From the NCBI GenBank assembly GCA_013289875.1, contig JABCZC010000004.1:1-64000 (forward strand): a DNA stretch of 64,000 bases, written 5' to 3'. The position numbers and the translations under genes are program-made. This document shows, piece by piece, positions 25,425 to 35,143 of this stretch. Under the pieces are notes generated by a model. It worked only from the letters and a program-made list of their open reading frames with translations. It made no database searches and was not told the DNA's origin. The stretch is from Acidobacteriota bacterium. GTDB taxonomy: Bacteria; Acidobacteriota; Terriglobia; Terriglobales; Acidobacteriaceae. How positions within the stretch are numbered: the first letter of the stretch is position 1; each line of letters begins with the position of its first letter.

Positions 25425-27023
25425 GTGACGACGCCGCAGATCACACTCAGTCCGCCAAGCTCATCTGCCCGCAAAGGTGCGATCAGCCCACTCCTCATCC
25501 TCGCGGCCCTCACTACGGCGGTGTTGTTCTTGTACGGATACCACCCCTTTGCCGACGATGCCGGCATCTATGTCGCCGGCATCCGCAAGGTGGCCGATCC
25601 CTCGCTTTACCGGCCGGACGCACCCTTCGTCCTGGCCAGCACGCGCCTTTCCGCCTTCCCGCATTTTCTGGCAGCGATCGTTCGCTACACACGCGCCCCG
25701 CTCGAATACGTGCTGCTCGCCACGCATCTGGCGTCGATCTTTGCGTGCCTCTTCGCCTGTTGGACTCTCGCCCGGCGCATCTTCGCCTCCCCTGCCGCGC
25801 AGTGGTTCGCGGTCGCCCTGGCCGGTGCCTGCTTCACTTTGCCGATCGCGGGCACAGCCATCCTGATCATGGACCCCTACGTCACGTCGCGCTCGTTCTC
25901 TACTCCCCTGGGCCTCTTCGCTCTGACCGCCGCCATCGATCACGGCTGGGCACGAGTGGCGCTCTTTCTCGTGCTCGCCGCGCTCATGCACCCGCTCATG
26001 GCTCTGTATGCGGCGGCATTCGTCCTTCTCTTCATCCTCATCGACGAGGGCCAGACGCGCGCCGCGTTGCGTCTTAGCATCTGTGGAGTCATCGCCGCAG
26101 GCGGAATCTATCTGGCGACGTTGCATCTTCCCGTGTCGCCTGCCTACTCGGAGGCCGTCCTCAGCCGAAGCTATCTCTTTCCGTCGGAGTGGCCTTGGTT
26201 CGAGTACCTGGGTCTCGCCATACCTCTGCTGCTCTACGCTGTCGCCTCGAAGCATCTCGGCCTTCACACTCTCCCCGGCAAACTCTGTCTTACCGCAGTC
26301 ATGATGGGAACCGCCGCCGCCCTCTCAGCTTTTCTGTTTGTCCATCCTTCGGGACCGTATTTCCTCGTGCGCCTGCAACCGCTGCGCAGCTTCCACATCC
26401 TTTACATGCTCGCCGTCGTCCTGCTCGGAGGCCTTGCGGGCGAGCTTCTCCTCAATCGTTCACCGGGCCATCCACGCCAACAGTATTCCCGCTGGGCGGC
26501 TTTCGCGCTACTCGCCGCCGTTATTGCGACAATGCTCTTCTTTCAGCGAGGCCGCTATCCTTTCTCCGCCCATGTCGAATGGCCAGGCCAAACCCCGCGC
26601 AACCCCGGGCAGCAGGCCTTTCTCTGGATTCGCGCGAACACGCCCCAGGACGCCGTTTTTGCCGCCGCTCCCGAACTGGTGTTTCTGGATGGAGAAGACT
26701 CGCAGGGCTTCCGCGCAACCACCGGGCGTAGCCTCCTCGCCGACGACAAGGACGAGGGACTCGCCATCCTCTATCCGCAACTGATCGGCCCATGGGCCGC
26801 AGAGCGCAATGCCCAGTCCGGACTCGATCACCTATCAGACTCCGAGCGCGTCAGCCGCCTGCGCCCCTTTGGAGCCACGTGGCTGCTACTCTCCCGCAAT
26901 GCCGCGACATCCTTGCCCTGCCCCTACCGCAATGCCGTGGCGCAGGTTTGCTGTCTACGACCTCTGAGAAAGGGTGCCTACCAAAACCACCTCCATGTCA
27001 CCGGAACCAGCGACCCTGGATAA
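25425..27023 (+). CDS. polytopic membrane protein, GT-C-like
   Basis: 532 aa with about ten hydrophobic helices (first at residues 20-40, ILAALTTAVLFLYGY) and a soluble C-terminal domain of about 130 residues. The first extracytoplasmic loop has ADDAGIYVAGIRK, an acidic pair right after helix 1, as in GT-C lipid-sugar-dependent glycosyltransferases. The C-terminal part has WIRANTPQDAVF, seen in several GT-C or uncharacterised membrane families. GTG 25425 with AAGGG ahead is preferred; a TTG at 25365 would add 20 polar residues. It follows the efflux operon by 184 bp. The glycosyltransferase role is inference; no specific family was recognised. Confidence 0.6.
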   Translation: MTTPQITLSPPSSSARKGAISPLLILAALTTAVLFLYGYHPFADDAGIYVAGIRKVADPSLYRPDAPFVLASTRLSAFPHFLAAIVRYTRAPLEYVLLATHLASIFACLFACWTLARRIFASPAAQWFAVALAGACFTLPIAGTAILIMDPYVTSRSFSTPLGLFALTAAIDHGWARVALFLVLAALMHPLMALYAAAFVLLFILIDEGQTRAALRLSICGVIAAGGIYLATLHLPVSPAYSEAVLSRSYLFPSEWPWFEYLGLAIPLLLYAVASKHLGLHTLPGKLCLTAVMMGTAAALSAFLFVHPSGPYFLVRLQPLRSFHILYMLAVVLLGGLAGELLLNRSPGHPRQQYSRWAAFALLAAVIATMLFFQRGRYPFSAHVEWPGQTPRNPGQQAFLWIRANTPQDAVFAAAPELVFLDGEDSQGFRATTGRSLLADDKDEGLAILYPQLIGPWAAERNAQSGLDHLSDSERVSRLRPFGATWLLLSRNAATSLPCPYRNAVAQVCCLRPLRKGAYQNHLHVTGTSDPG

Positions 27024-27150
27024 ATACAGCTAGAAACAAAGGAGCGATGGCTCAATCTCCGGATTGCTTATGCCGTCACTCGCGATGCGAAATAAAAATG
27101 CCGCGTTATACTCACAAGCGATTCCGTTGGCATTAAAATCAGGGGTCAAA

Positions 27151-30144
27151 ATGAAAACGCTTTCACGTCGCGATATGTTGAAGACCAGCCTGCTGGTGCC
27201 GGCCGCAGCCGCGGTCCATGGAATGGGTCCGCTGGGCGCCGCGATTGACGCTGCCGCAGAGGTTCCGGGAACTTCTCCTGCAAAAGCCACGCACGAATCT
27301 TCAACTCAAAATGCTGGCCTCGGCCCGGGTGCGGGACGCGACCGTCTCCTCCTGGATTTTGGCTGGCGTTTTCACTTTGGGGACGCTGACGACTCGGCCA
27401 AAGATTTCGGATTTGGAAGTGGGCGGACAGGCAATTATCAAAAGACCGGAAATTTCATTCCTGCCGGCGCAATCGCCTTCGACGACAGCGACTGGCGCAG
27501 CGTCGACCTGCCCCACGACTGGGCCATCGAGCTGCCTTTCCAGAACGACCCCGCACTCTCCAGCAAGGGTTTCTACCCGCTGGGGCGGAACTACCCGGCC
27601 ACGAGTATCGGCTGGTATCGCCGCGTTTTTGACCTTCCCGCATCGGACGCGGATAAACGGATCACGATCGAGTTCGACGGCTCGTACCGGGAATCGATGG
27701 TGGTCTTCAACAACTTTTATATAGGCGTCCATAGTGGCGGATACGATCCCTTCAGTTTCGATGTGACCGACTTTGCGAATCCGGGCGGCAGAAACGTCCT
27801 GCTGGTTCGTGTGGACGCCACCTCGAGCGACGGTTGGTTCTACGAAGGAGCCGGAATCTACCGGCACGTCTGGTTGGTGAAGACGCATCCGGTGCACGTA
27901 AAGAAGTGGGGCACCTTCGTGCGCGCCCAGGTCCGGCCCGACGAAGCCACGCTCTCCGTCACAACCGACGTTGCCAACCAGGGCAAGTCTGCGCAGAACG
28001 CGCGCATCACCTCGACGGTACTCGATCCCTCCGGAAATGCGGTGACCAAGTCGTCCACGGCTCCCGCACCCATCCCGCAAGGAGAAGGCAAAACCCACGA
28101 GCAGGAGATAAGGGTCAGCAGGCCTCTCCTGTGGTCCCTCGAAGAAAGAAATCTCTACAAGCTGGTGACGCAGGTCGAAGTGGGCGGCGAAGTCGTCGAT
28201 CGTTACGAGACGCCCTTTGGCATTCGCACAATCAAATTCGACGCGGAGAAGGGATTCTTTCTGAATGGCAAATCCGTGAAGCTGAAAGGGACCTGCAATC
28301 ACCAGGACCACATCGGAGTCGGTGCGGCCCTGCCTGATTCCGTCCAGTACTACCGCATCCGCAAGCTCCAGGAGATGGGCTGCAACTCCATCCGCACCTC
28401 GCACAATCCTCCCACTCCCGAGCTGCTCGACGCCTGCGACCAGCTCGGCATGCTGGTCTTCGATGAGACACGCATGATGTCTTCGAGTCCTGAAGGCTTG
28501 AGCCAGTTCGGCGATCTCGTGCGGCGCGACCGCAATCATCCCAGCGTCTTCATGTGGTCCATGGGGAATGAGGAAGGCCAGGCGAACACCGAAATCGGCC
28601 TGCACATTCTGACCGCCATGAAAGCAGTCGCGACGGAGTACGACGGCTCGCGGCCGGTGTCGATCGCTCCTATACGGGCCATTGGAGTCGGCGGCTTAGC
28701 CGTGTGTGACGTGATGGGCTACAACTACATGGACCCGGAGGCGGAGAAATATCATCAGGCGCATCCCGAACACCCCATCATTGGCACCGAGACGGTGAGT
28801 GCTGTCGGCACGCGCGGCATCTACGTCACCGATCCCGCAAAAGGCTACGTCGGCTCCTACGACCCCTACACCACGACCGGCCGTGCGTCCGCCGAAGGCT
28901 GGTGGAGCTTCTGCAATTCGCGGCCGTGGTGCTCGGGGGGCTTCGTCTGGACCGGCTTCGACTATCGCGGCGAGCCGTCGCCCAATGGGTGGCCCAACAT
29001 CAGCTCGCAGTACGGAGTGATCGATACCTGCGGCTTTCCCAAAGACACCTTCTTCTACTACCAGTCATGGTGGACCGCGAAACCCGTTCTGCATCTCTTC
29101 CCGCACTGGAACTGGCCCGGAATGGAGGGCAAGGAAATCGCCGTCTGGGTATATTCGAACCTGGATAAGGTGGAGCTCTTCTTCAACGGCCAGAGCCTGG
29201 GCGCGAAGGACATGAAGAAGGATTCGCATCTCGCGTGGATCGTCAAGTACGCTCCCGGCTCCATTGAGGCGCGCGGCTTCAAAGACGGCAAGGTAGTCAT
29301 GACGACGAAGCGGGAGACCACCGGTCCCGCTGCAAAACTGGTGATGACGTCGGACCGCCGGGAGATTTCCGCCGATGGCGAAGACGTGACAATGTTCGTC
29401 GTCGAAGTTCAGGACGCACAGGGCCGCGTCCTGCCCATCACTGATAACGAGGTAAACTTCCGGGTCTCCGGCCAGGGCAAGCTGATCGGCACCGGCAATG
29501 GCGACCCCACCAACCAGGAGCCCGACAAGGGCACATCGCGAAAGGCATTCTCGGGCCTGTGCATGGCCGTTGTGCAATCGACCAAGACAGCTGGCAACGT
29601 TATCCTGGATGCGAGCTCTCCAGGACTCGTGCCATCCAGTGTCACAATCAGCGCGAAAGCAGTGACGCTTCGCCCACAAATCGCGGTTTGGGAGCGTGAA
29701 GTTCCCGTGGGCTCCGGGATCACCGGCTTGTGGAGACCGGTGCCGTCCGCGGGCGACTCCGGCATCCTCGCGCTCCTTATGGGCGCGGGCAGCAGCGTTT
29801 TCACTCTACGGCAGGATGGAAGCGGTCTGACTGGAACCGCGGAGGGCACCAACGGCGGATTTTTTGGCGGCAGCGATGTGCCTATCCCGATCACAGAGGG
29901 CAAGGTCGATGGCGATCATGTCTCCTTTAAAGCGGGAAACAGCACATTTGCGGGAACCCTCAAAGGCGACCAGATTGAGCTGCAGCGAACGGCAAATTTC
30001 GGCTTCCCCATGCCGGCTCCTGCTAAGGAAGAAGCGAACCGCCCCGCAGTTGGGCCGCCACCGGACGGATCTGATCCGTCGATCAATGCTTCGTGGCGGC
30101 TCCGGCCAAACGCCCCGATTGTTCTCCATCGCGTGCAGCGGTAA
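27151..30144 (+). CDS. GH2-family beta-galactosidase, Tat-exported
   Basis: A 997-aa glycoside hydrolase family 2 enzyme. A twin-arginine signal (LSRRDMLKTS at residues 4-13, then a hydrophobic stretch) directs export of the folded protein. GH2 sugar-binding (about 65-230), Ig-like (240-345) and TIM-barrel (350-640) domains follow in order. The barrel has MWSMGNEEGQ with the acid/base Glu (about 474) and IIGTETVS with the nucleophile Glu (about 545). A DUF4982-like domain and a bacterial Ig-like domain (about 720-840) come next, then a C-terminal strand domain (VSFKAGNSTFAGTLKGDQIE). ATG 27151 starts exactly at the Tat signal, with AGGGG ahead. Exo-acting beta-galactosidase is most likely; other beta-glycosidase activities are possible. 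Confidence 0.85.
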   Translation: MKTLSRRDMLKTSLLVPAAAAVHGMGPLGAAIDAAAEVPGTSPAKATHESSTQNAGLGPGAGRDRLLLDFGWRFHFGDADDSAKDFGFGSGRTGNYQKTGNFIPAGAIAFDDSDWRSVDLPHDWAIELPFQNDPALSSKGFYPLGRNYPATSIGWYRRVFDLPASDADKRITIEFDGSYRESMVVFNNFYIGVHSGGYDPFSFDVTDFANPGGRNVLLVRVDATSSDGWFYEGAGIYRHVWLVKTHPVHVKKWGTFVRAQVRPDEATLSVTTDVANQGKSAQNARITSTVLDPSGNAVTKSSTAPAPIPQGEGKTHEQEIRVSRPLLWSLEERNLYKLVTQVEVGGEVVDRYETPFGIRTIKFDAEKGFFLNGKSVKLKGTCNHQDHIGVGAALPDSVQYYRIRKLQEMGCNSIRTSHNPPTPELLDACDQLGMLVFDETRMMSSSPEGLSQFGDLVRRDRNHPSVFMWSMGNEEGQANTEIGLHILTAMKAVATEYDGSRPVSIAPIRAIGVGGLAVCDVMGYNYMDPEAEKYHQAHPEHPIIGTETVSAVGTRGIYVTDPAKGYVGSYDPYTTTGRASAEGWWSFCNSRPWCSGGFVWTGFDYRGEPSPNGWPNISSQYGVIDTCGFPKDTFFYYQSWWTAKPVLHLFPHWNWPGMEGKEIAVWVYSNLDKVELFFNGQSLGAKDMKKDSHLAWIVKYAPGSIEARGFKDGKVVMTTKRETTGPAAKLVMTSDRREISADGEDVTMFVVEVQDAQGRVLPITDNEVNFRVSGQGKLIGTGNGDPTNQEPDKGTSRKAFSGLCMAVVQSTKTAGNVILDASSPGLVPSSVTISAKAVTLRPQIAVWEREVPVGSGITGLWRPVPSAGDSGILALLMGAGSSVFTLRQDGSGLTGTAEGTNGGFFGGSDVPIPITEGKVDGDHVSFKAGNSTFAGTLKGDQIELQRTANFGFPMPAPAKEEANRPAVGPPPDGSDPSINASWRLRPNAPIVLHRVQR

Positions 30145-30178
30145 AGCCGGACGGAACCAGCTTCTTGCCCAGAGCCGC

Positions 30179-31135
30179 CTACTTGACCGTCAGCGTGACG
30201 TTCAGCGTGTGACCGACGACACTGGTGCCGCTGAGAGTCGCGTAGCCGGATACCGTGATCATGTATGTCCCCGGCGCCGTGCCGGGATTGCCCGACGGCG
30301 GATGATTGAGATAGCCGTAGCGCTGCGAGCAGCCCGCTAGCCCCAAGCCGCCTGCGGCCAGAAGAGCTACGAACCCCAGGACACGCAGGGTTGCTAATCC
30401 CGAACGCCTGCGCAAGGCGCCAAGTCCGGCCATCACCAGGACGCCCGGCAGAACAATTGCGTATGCAACGTGCGCCGCAGTGGAGGCCGGCCTGATCATG
30501 CTATTGCCCAGGGCCGACGGGGCCTGCGTCTGGATCTGCAAAGTGGCCGTCACCGGCTGATCGGCCAGGGGCGTGATCGTTGTGGGACTGAAGACGCACT
30601 TGGCCGTGGCCGGAACTCCCGAGCAGGAGAGCGTTACCGTGTCATTGAAGCCGTTCTCCGGAGTCACCGTGACGGTGATATTCGCGAAATCGCCGGGTAA
30701 GACACTTGCGGCAGTGGGGCTTGCAGTGAGCGCAAAGTCGGGCAGAGTGCCCACATCGGCGTTCATCGACATTCTCGAGGACGACGCAGCATAACCCTCG
30801 CTGCCAGAGTAGGCCGCTGTCACAGTGCGTATCCCCTGCGGCAACTTGTCGACGGTAAGCTCTGCTGCCCCGTCCTCAACAAAAGCTGAGCCCAGCGAAC
30901 CCTTGGCTGTCTCAAAGCTTACGGTTCCACCACTGGCGGGAGTGCCGGCAATATCGCCGACTTTCACCGTAAATGTAGTTCCACGGGCTTCCGACGCCAC
31001 CGAGACATGAGTCCGAGTCGCCACTTGCGCCCAGGCACCCAGCCCCGCACCCAACATCCACACCGCCAGTAGATAGCCCGCAGCTTTGCTTGCTGCCCGC
31101 GTGCCGATGCCATACCTCAACAACTGCAAATTCAT
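30179..31135 (-). CDS. Ig-like-repeat membrane-anchored protein
   Basis: 318 aa from ATG 31135 (MNLQLLRYGIGTRAASK); an upstream in-frame ATG at 31195 lacks support. A signal peptide ends near AWAQVATR. Two Ig-like domains follow: a big-3-type domain (TFTVKVGDIAGTPASGGTVSF, about 45-115) and a second with TLSCSGVPATAKCVFSPTT (about 130-200). A C-terminal hydrophobic helix, a basic stretch (LRRRSG), and a second hydrophobic helix ending in LGLAGCSQRYGY complete it, a pattern seen repeatedly in acidobacterial surface proteins. Convergent with the GH2 gene. Role probably adhesion or surface structure; no enzymatic motif. Confidence 0.65.
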   Translation of the reverse strand: MNLQLLRYGIGTRAASKAAGYLLAVWMLGAGLGAWAQVATRTHVSVASEARGTTFTVKVGDIAGTPASGGTVSFETAKGSLGSAFVEDGAAELTVDKLPQGIRTVTAAYSGSEGYAASSSRMSMNADVGTLPDFALTASPTAASVLPGDFANITVTVTPENGFNDTVTLSCSGVPATAKCVFSPTTITPLADQPVTATLQIQTQAPSALGNSMIRPASTAAHVAYAIVLPGVLVMAGLGALRRRSGLATLRVLGFVALLAAGGLGLAGCSQRYGYLNHPPSGNPGTAPGTYMITVSGYATLSGTSVVGHTLNVTLTVK

Positions 31136-31235
31136 TCTTCGGATTCTCTGCTCTCTAAAAAACGTCCAGGCGCAACGGGAACTGCCGCCAAACACTCATT
31201 GTATCCGAGAGCAGCGGTTCGCTTGATCTCTCACA

Positions 31236-31550
31236 TCAGTCCTTGTCTACCATGAGTATTGTCAGCCTCTCGACATGCTCACCACGCTGGATGCCGCGTA
31301 TCTGCTTCTCGAAGTGTTTCACCGGATCGGTCAGATCGGCTTCACCATCATCCTCTGCGGTCTCATCGAATGTTTGCGCGATCTGGTGGCGCACACCCGG
31401 ATCGACAAACGTATGGAGCTCTTGAAGCGCATTTCCAACTGCGGAGCCGGTAAACCGAAAGCGCCGAACCGTAGACTTGCAGAGCAGCGGAAAAATGAAC
31501 ATGAGACCGGCAACCGCAGTCCATATCCGGCGACGTTGACGAGCAGTCAT
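31236..31550 (-). CDS. small hypothetical membrane-anchored protein
   Basis: 104 aa from ATG 31550: a basic N-terminus (TARQRRRIW), one hydrophobic segment (TAVAGLMFIFPLL), then a hydrophilic acidic tail. No family recognised. The frame stays open to 31607 but the hydrophobic segment sits best with this start. Overlapping plus-strand frames are also open, so coding status is uncertain. Confidence 0.4.
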   Translation of the reverse strand: MTARQRRRIWTAVAGLMFIFPLLCKSTVRRFRFTGSAVGNALQELHTFVDPGVRHQIAQTFDETAEDDGEADLTDPVKHFEKQIRGIQRGEHVERLTILMVDKD

Positions 31551-31638
31551 GACTCTCAGCCGATTATAGTCGGCCTGCTCCACTCTACCCCGATACCCTC
31601 GCCGCATACCCGCCTGTCTTTAGACGAAAGACGGAAAA

Positions 31639-31663
31639 GGCTGGCAGCATATCGCCGCCAGCC
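31639..31663 (-). terminator. Rho-independent terminator of the glycine-zipper lipoprotein gene
   Basis: GGCTGGC (31639-31645) pairs with GCCAGCC (31657-31663). On the minus strand the stem is followed by TTTTCCGTCTTT, and it begins 20 bp after the stop codon of the minus-strand gene ending at 31684. Confidence 0.7.
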
Positions 31664-31683
31664 CTCGAAAGAAAGTTTCGCTT

Positions 31684-32544
31684 TTATCGCAACTGGATAG
31701 GCTGATCCAGCCGGAAGCTCATCACCGTCTCCGCCGGAATATCAATGTCCTTGTTGCCGGTGAAGGCCGCGCCCAGCGTTCCCGCGCCTGCGCCGCTCAG
31801 CCCGCCAATCAGCAGACCCACGCCGCCCGAGGCCACCCCGCCTATCAGCATCCCCACACCCGCGCCGCCGCCGATAAACGCCGCCGTCCGTTTGCCCTTG
31901 CCATTTTTCGTCCGAACCACGGTGCCAGTATCCAACCGATAGTGCCGCCCATTCACGTCCAGCCCCGTTAGCGTCAGTTCCAGTACCGAGCGCCCCTTGA
32001 AGTGACCGCGCTTGTGCGATGCCACCACCCGGCCGCGCGCGATCGAGCCCGCCGGAATCACCTCGACGCCATTCACCGCCACCGGGCTCACGATCGTTCC
32101 ATCGAATGGATCGCCCTCATGCGATGTCTTCACGCTGATGCGCTGATTGATTCGGATATGCAGCGTGGTACCGTCAGGAACCACCACCGGCGCAGGCTGC
32201 GGAGCATTGCTCGCCTCCTGTGCGCCCGCCGACGAGGGCGCTGGTGCTGCCGACTGCGGCGAAGCAGCAGGTGCCGACGTGCTCGCCGGGTTCGTCGTCG
32301 CTGTATTCGCGGATGACGGAGCCGACGACGCATCTGGAACAGGATTATTCGGCGTAGGCGACGTAACAGGGGGCGTCGCGGAGCTGTTGTCCGCGTTCGC
32401 CGGCGGCTGCGCAGTGCTTGGGGTCGATGGAGTCTGCGCACTGGAGTTCTGTGCGTTCTGGTTCTTGTGACACCCCGCCACAGCAATGAACAGGCATCCC
32501 ACCAGCAACCAGTGCAACACATTACCTTGAGCAAATCGTTTCAT
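31684..32544 (-). CDS. lipoprotein with Ala/Pro/Ser-rich linker and glycine-zipper tail
   Basis: 286 aa. The signal peptide ends in a lipobox (IAVAGC) so the mature protein is lipidated at Cys. Residues about 28-115 are a low-complexity Ser/Ala/Pro/Asn/Gln linker. A compact beta domain follows (about 118-215; LHIRINQRISVKTSHEGD, VEVIPAGSIARGRVV), then a hydrophobic Gly-rich stretch (FIGGGAGVGMLIGGVASGG) and a short conserved end (IPAETVMSFRLDQPI). Similar proteins are common and uncharacterised in acidobacteria. AAGGAG precedes the ATG at good distance. Envelope localisation is clear; function unknown. Confidence 0.75.
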   Translation of the reverse strand: MKRFAQGNVLHWLLVGCLFIAVAGCHKNQNAQNSSAQTPSTPSTAQPPANADNSSATPPVTSPTPNNPVPDASSAPSSANTATTNPASTSAPAASPQSAAPAPSSAGAQEASNAPQPAPVVVPDGTTLHIRINQRISVKTSHEGDPFDGTIVSPVAVNGVEVIPAGSIARGRVVASHKRGHFKGRSVLELTLTGLDVNGRHYRLDTGTVVRTKNGKGKRTAAFIGGGAGVGMLIGGVASGGVGLLIGGLSGAGAGTLGAAFTGNKDIDIPAETVMSFRLDQPIQLR

Positions 32545-32696
32545 CTAATCGATCTCCTTACCTGACCGAATATTAGATGCGAACCGGCATCACTGTGCTG
32601 TCTTAGCGAGGATCCCCCAGCCGCCCCTCAACACGCTGCCTCAACACGCTGATACGATGACTGGTTACCACCTCAAGCAAGGCGAGGCCACCGCTT

Positions 32697-33911
32697 ATGA
32701 CCACCACGCTCTCTCAGCGCCCGCAACTCCAGCACCTCACCGCGCAGCTCAACGACCTCAAAGCTAAGGGCACCTACTTCAAGCTCCGCATTCTCGACGA
32801 TATGCAGGCGCCCGTCTGCCACTACGACGGCAAGCAGGTCATCAATCTCGCCTCCAACAACTACCTCGGCCTCACCGCCCACCCCAAACTGGCCGAGGCC
32901 GCCACCCAGGCCATCAAGGATTACGGCGTCGGCTCCGGAGCGGTGAGAACGATCGCCGGAACCATGAAGATCCACATGGAGCTTGAGGAAAAAATCGCCG
33001 CCTTCAAAAACGTCGAAGCCTGCGTCGTCTTTCAGAGCGGATTTACCGCCAACGCCGGCACCGTCTCCTCCATCCTCGGCAAAGAAGACTTCATCCTCTC
33101 CGACGAGCTTAACCACGCCAGCATCATCGACGGCGCCCGCCTCTCCCGCGCCAAGATCAAGGTCTTCCGCCACAAAGACGTCGCCCACGCCGAAGAGCTC
33201 CTCAAGGAAGTCGCCAACGAACCTGGCCGCAAGCTCCTCATCACCGACGGAGTCTTCTCCATGGACGGCGACATCGGGCCCGTCGACAAGCTCTGCGATC
33301 TCGCCGAAAAGTACGGAGCAATCATGATGGTCGACGACGCCCACGCGTCCGGTGTTCTTGGCCGCAACGGCCGCGGGTCAGTGGATCACTTTGGCTGTCA
33401 CGGCCGCGTGGATGTTCAGGTGGGAACCCTCTCGAAGGCCATCGGCGCGCTGGGCGGCTACGTCTGCGGCTCGCGCGATCTCATCGACTTCCTCTATCAC
33501 CGCGCCCGCCCGTTCCTCTTCTCGACCTCGCACCCGCCGTCCGTCACTGCCACCTGCATCGCCGCCTTCGATCTTCTCGAACAGGAGCCCGAACGCATCG
33601 ACCGCCTCTGGGACAACACCCGCTACTTCAAGGCTGAACTCGGCCGCCTCGGCTTCAACATTGGAGGCATCACCACCCCCGCCAGCGAAACCCCGATCAC
33701 GCCCATCATCGTCGGCGATGGCCGCCGGACGATGGAGTTCTCAAAGGCTCTCTTCGACGCAGGAGTGATGGCCACCGGCATCGCCTTCCCGACCGTTCCC
33801 GAAGGCAAGGCGCGCATCCGCACCATCATGACCAGCGAACACACGCGCGCACAGATCGACAATGCGCTCGATGTTCTCGACAAGACGGCCCGCAAGCTGG
33901 GCATCCTGTAG
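32697..33911 (+). CDS. kbl: glycine C-acetyltransferase (2-amino-3-ketobutyrate CoA ligase)
   Basis: PLP-dependent alpha-oxoamine synthase of 404 aa that interconverts 2-amino-3-oxobutyrate plus CoA with glycine plus acetyl-CoA in threonine breakdown. Visible motifs are LASNNYLGL, GSGAVRTIAGT (substrate contact), VDDAHASGVLG (Asp and His stacking on PLP) and GTLSKAIGALGG with the Schiff-base Lys. These fit Kbl better than 8-amino-7-oxononanoate synthase (BioF), which is the main alternative. Threonine dehydrogenase (tdh), the usual partner, is not adjacent. The gene stands alone behind GGCGAGG. Confidence 0.82.
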   Translation: MTTTLSQRPQLQHLTAQLNDLKAKGTYFKLRILDDMQAPVCHYDGKQVINLASNNYLGLTAHPKLAEAATQAIKDYGVGSGAVRTIAGTMKIHMELEEKIAAFKNVEACVVFQSGFTANAGTVSSILGKEDFILSDELNHASIIDGARLSRAKIKVFRHKDVAHAEELLKEVANEPGRKLLITDGVFSMDGDIGPVDKLCDLAEKYGAIMMVDDAHASGVLGRNGRGSVDHFGCHGRVDVQVGTLSKAIGALGGYVCGSRDLIDFLYHRARPFLFSTSHPPSVTATCIAAFDLLEQEPERIDRLWDNTRYFKAELGRLGFNIGGITTPASETPITPIIVGDGRRTMEFSKALFDAGVMATGIAFPTVPEGKARIRTIMTSEHTRAQIDNALDVLDKTARKLGIL

Positions 33912-33937
33912 AACACCGACAGATCGGAAGTTCACAA

Positions 33938-34138
33938 CTAAATCTCTGGGAAGAAATCGAAGAAGGCGTCAATGCTCTGGCGCAACTGTGCCTCAATCTG
34001 TTCGCGGGAGCCTTCGAGCAGGTGCATGGTCACCCGGGCGGTGTTGCCGTTCCTGAGTTCGATGGGCGCTTCACCCACCCCTGCCACTTCCTCGGCAGGA
34101 AGCAGACGCAGACCATAGACAAGAGCCAAATTCGCCAT
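33938..34138 (-). CDS. small conserved-looking hypothetical protein (66 aa)
   Basis: A short soluble protein (RVTMHLLEGSREQIEAQLRQ, ending IDAFFDFFPEI) with predicted beta-alpha character and normal codon use. Divergent from the thioredoxin reductase gene (69 bp between start codons) and convergent with kbl. Family not recognised. Compact, charged composition with a single clean start favours a real gene over a shadow. Confidence 0.6.
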   Translation of the reverse strand: MANLALVYGLRLLPAEEVAGVGEAPIELRNGNTARVTMHLLEGSREQIEAQLRQSIDAFFDFFPEI

Positions 34139-34207
34139 AGGATCATCTTATCTCTGTTGGCACCGGGACGCGTGCCCACAGCAGGTACAATCGAGTACGA
34201 CATTGCT

Positions 34208-35143
34208 ATGACAGACACCGCTCGCGATACCGTCATCCTTGGCTCCGGCTGCGCCGGACTTACCGCCGCCATTTACGCCGCGCGTGCCAACCTCAAGCCG
34301 CTGGTGATCGAGGGACATGAGCCGGGCGGGCAGCTCTCCATTACAACGCTGGTGGAGAACTTTCCCGGATGGCCGGAAGGCATTCAGGGACCGCAGCTGA
34401 TCGAGAACATGAAGCTGCAGGCAGAGCGGTTTGGCGCGGAGTTCCGCATGGGACACCTCGTCTCGGCGGACCTGTCGAAGCGCCCTTTTACGCTTCAGGT
34501 GGGCAGCGATACGATTCACGCGCGCACACTGATCATTGCGAGCGGTGCGTCGGCGCGATGGCTGGGCCTTCCCTCGGAACAGGCGCTGATTGGACATGGC
34601 GTAAGCTCATGCGCGACCTGCGACGGCTTCTTCTTCTCGGGCAGGGAGATCGCTGTAGTAGGCGGAGGCGACTCGGCGATGGAGGAAGCGCTGTTCCTGA
34701 CTCGCTTTGCCACCAAGGTCACGCTCCTCCATCGGCGCGAGCAGTTTCGCGCTTCACGCATCATGTTGGATCGTGCGATCGCTCATCCCAAAATCAAGTT
34801 CATGTCCAACACCAAGGTGGAAGAAGTCCTGGGTGTTGAGCAGAAAGAAGTCAGCGGCCTCCGGCTGCGCGATACGGTCACCGGGATGGAGTCCACGCTG
34901 CCCGTCAGCGGGTTGTTTCTGGGCATCGGGCATATCCCGAATGCAAAAATGTTCGCTGGTCAGCTTGACCTGGACGATGACGGGTATATCAAGACCCGCG
35001 ATTTTGTCTTTACCCGGGTGTCGGGCGCTTTTGCCTGCGGCGATGTGCAGGACCGGCGCTACCGGCAGGCGGTTACCGCCGCCGGGTCGGGTTGCATGGC
35101 TGCCCTCGAGGTCGAGAAGTATCTCGAGGAGCACGGTCGGTGA
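34208..35143 (+). CDS. trxB: thioredoxin reductase (FAD/NAD(P)-binding)
   Basis: 311-aa low-molecular-weight thioredoxin reductase that transfers electrons from NADPH through FAD to thioredoxin. FAD-binding GSGCAGLTAAIYAARA opens the protein, the redox-active CATC is in the SCATCDGFFF box, and VVGGGDSAMEEA binds NADPH. The end has GAFACGDVQD (second FAD motif) and QAVTAAGSGCMAALEVE. ATG 34208 is where family members begin; the frame is open to 34022 but without similarity. Position 3 of the first glycine motif is Cys where Pro is usual (GxGPAG), a modest deviation. Confidence 0.93.
   Translation: MTDTARDTVILGSGCAGLTAAIYAARANLKPLVIEGHEPGGQLSITTLVENFPGWPEGIQGPQLIENMKLQAERFGAEFRMGHLVSADLSKRPFTLQVGSDTIHARTLIIASGASARWLGLPSEQALIGHGVSSCATCDGFFFSGREIAVVGGGDSAMEEALFLTRFATKVTLLHRREQFRASRIMLDRAIAHPKIKFMSNTKVEEVLGVEQKEVSGLRLRDTVTGMESTLPVSGLFLGIGHIPNAKMFAGQLDLDDDGYIKTRDFVFTRVSGAFACGDVQDRRYRQAVTAAGSGCMAALEVEKYLEEHGR

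Noticed and set aside
27301-28605. 434-aa minus-strand open frame over the GH2 gene
   Set aside because: Shadow frame of the beta-galactosidase; no family motif on that strand.
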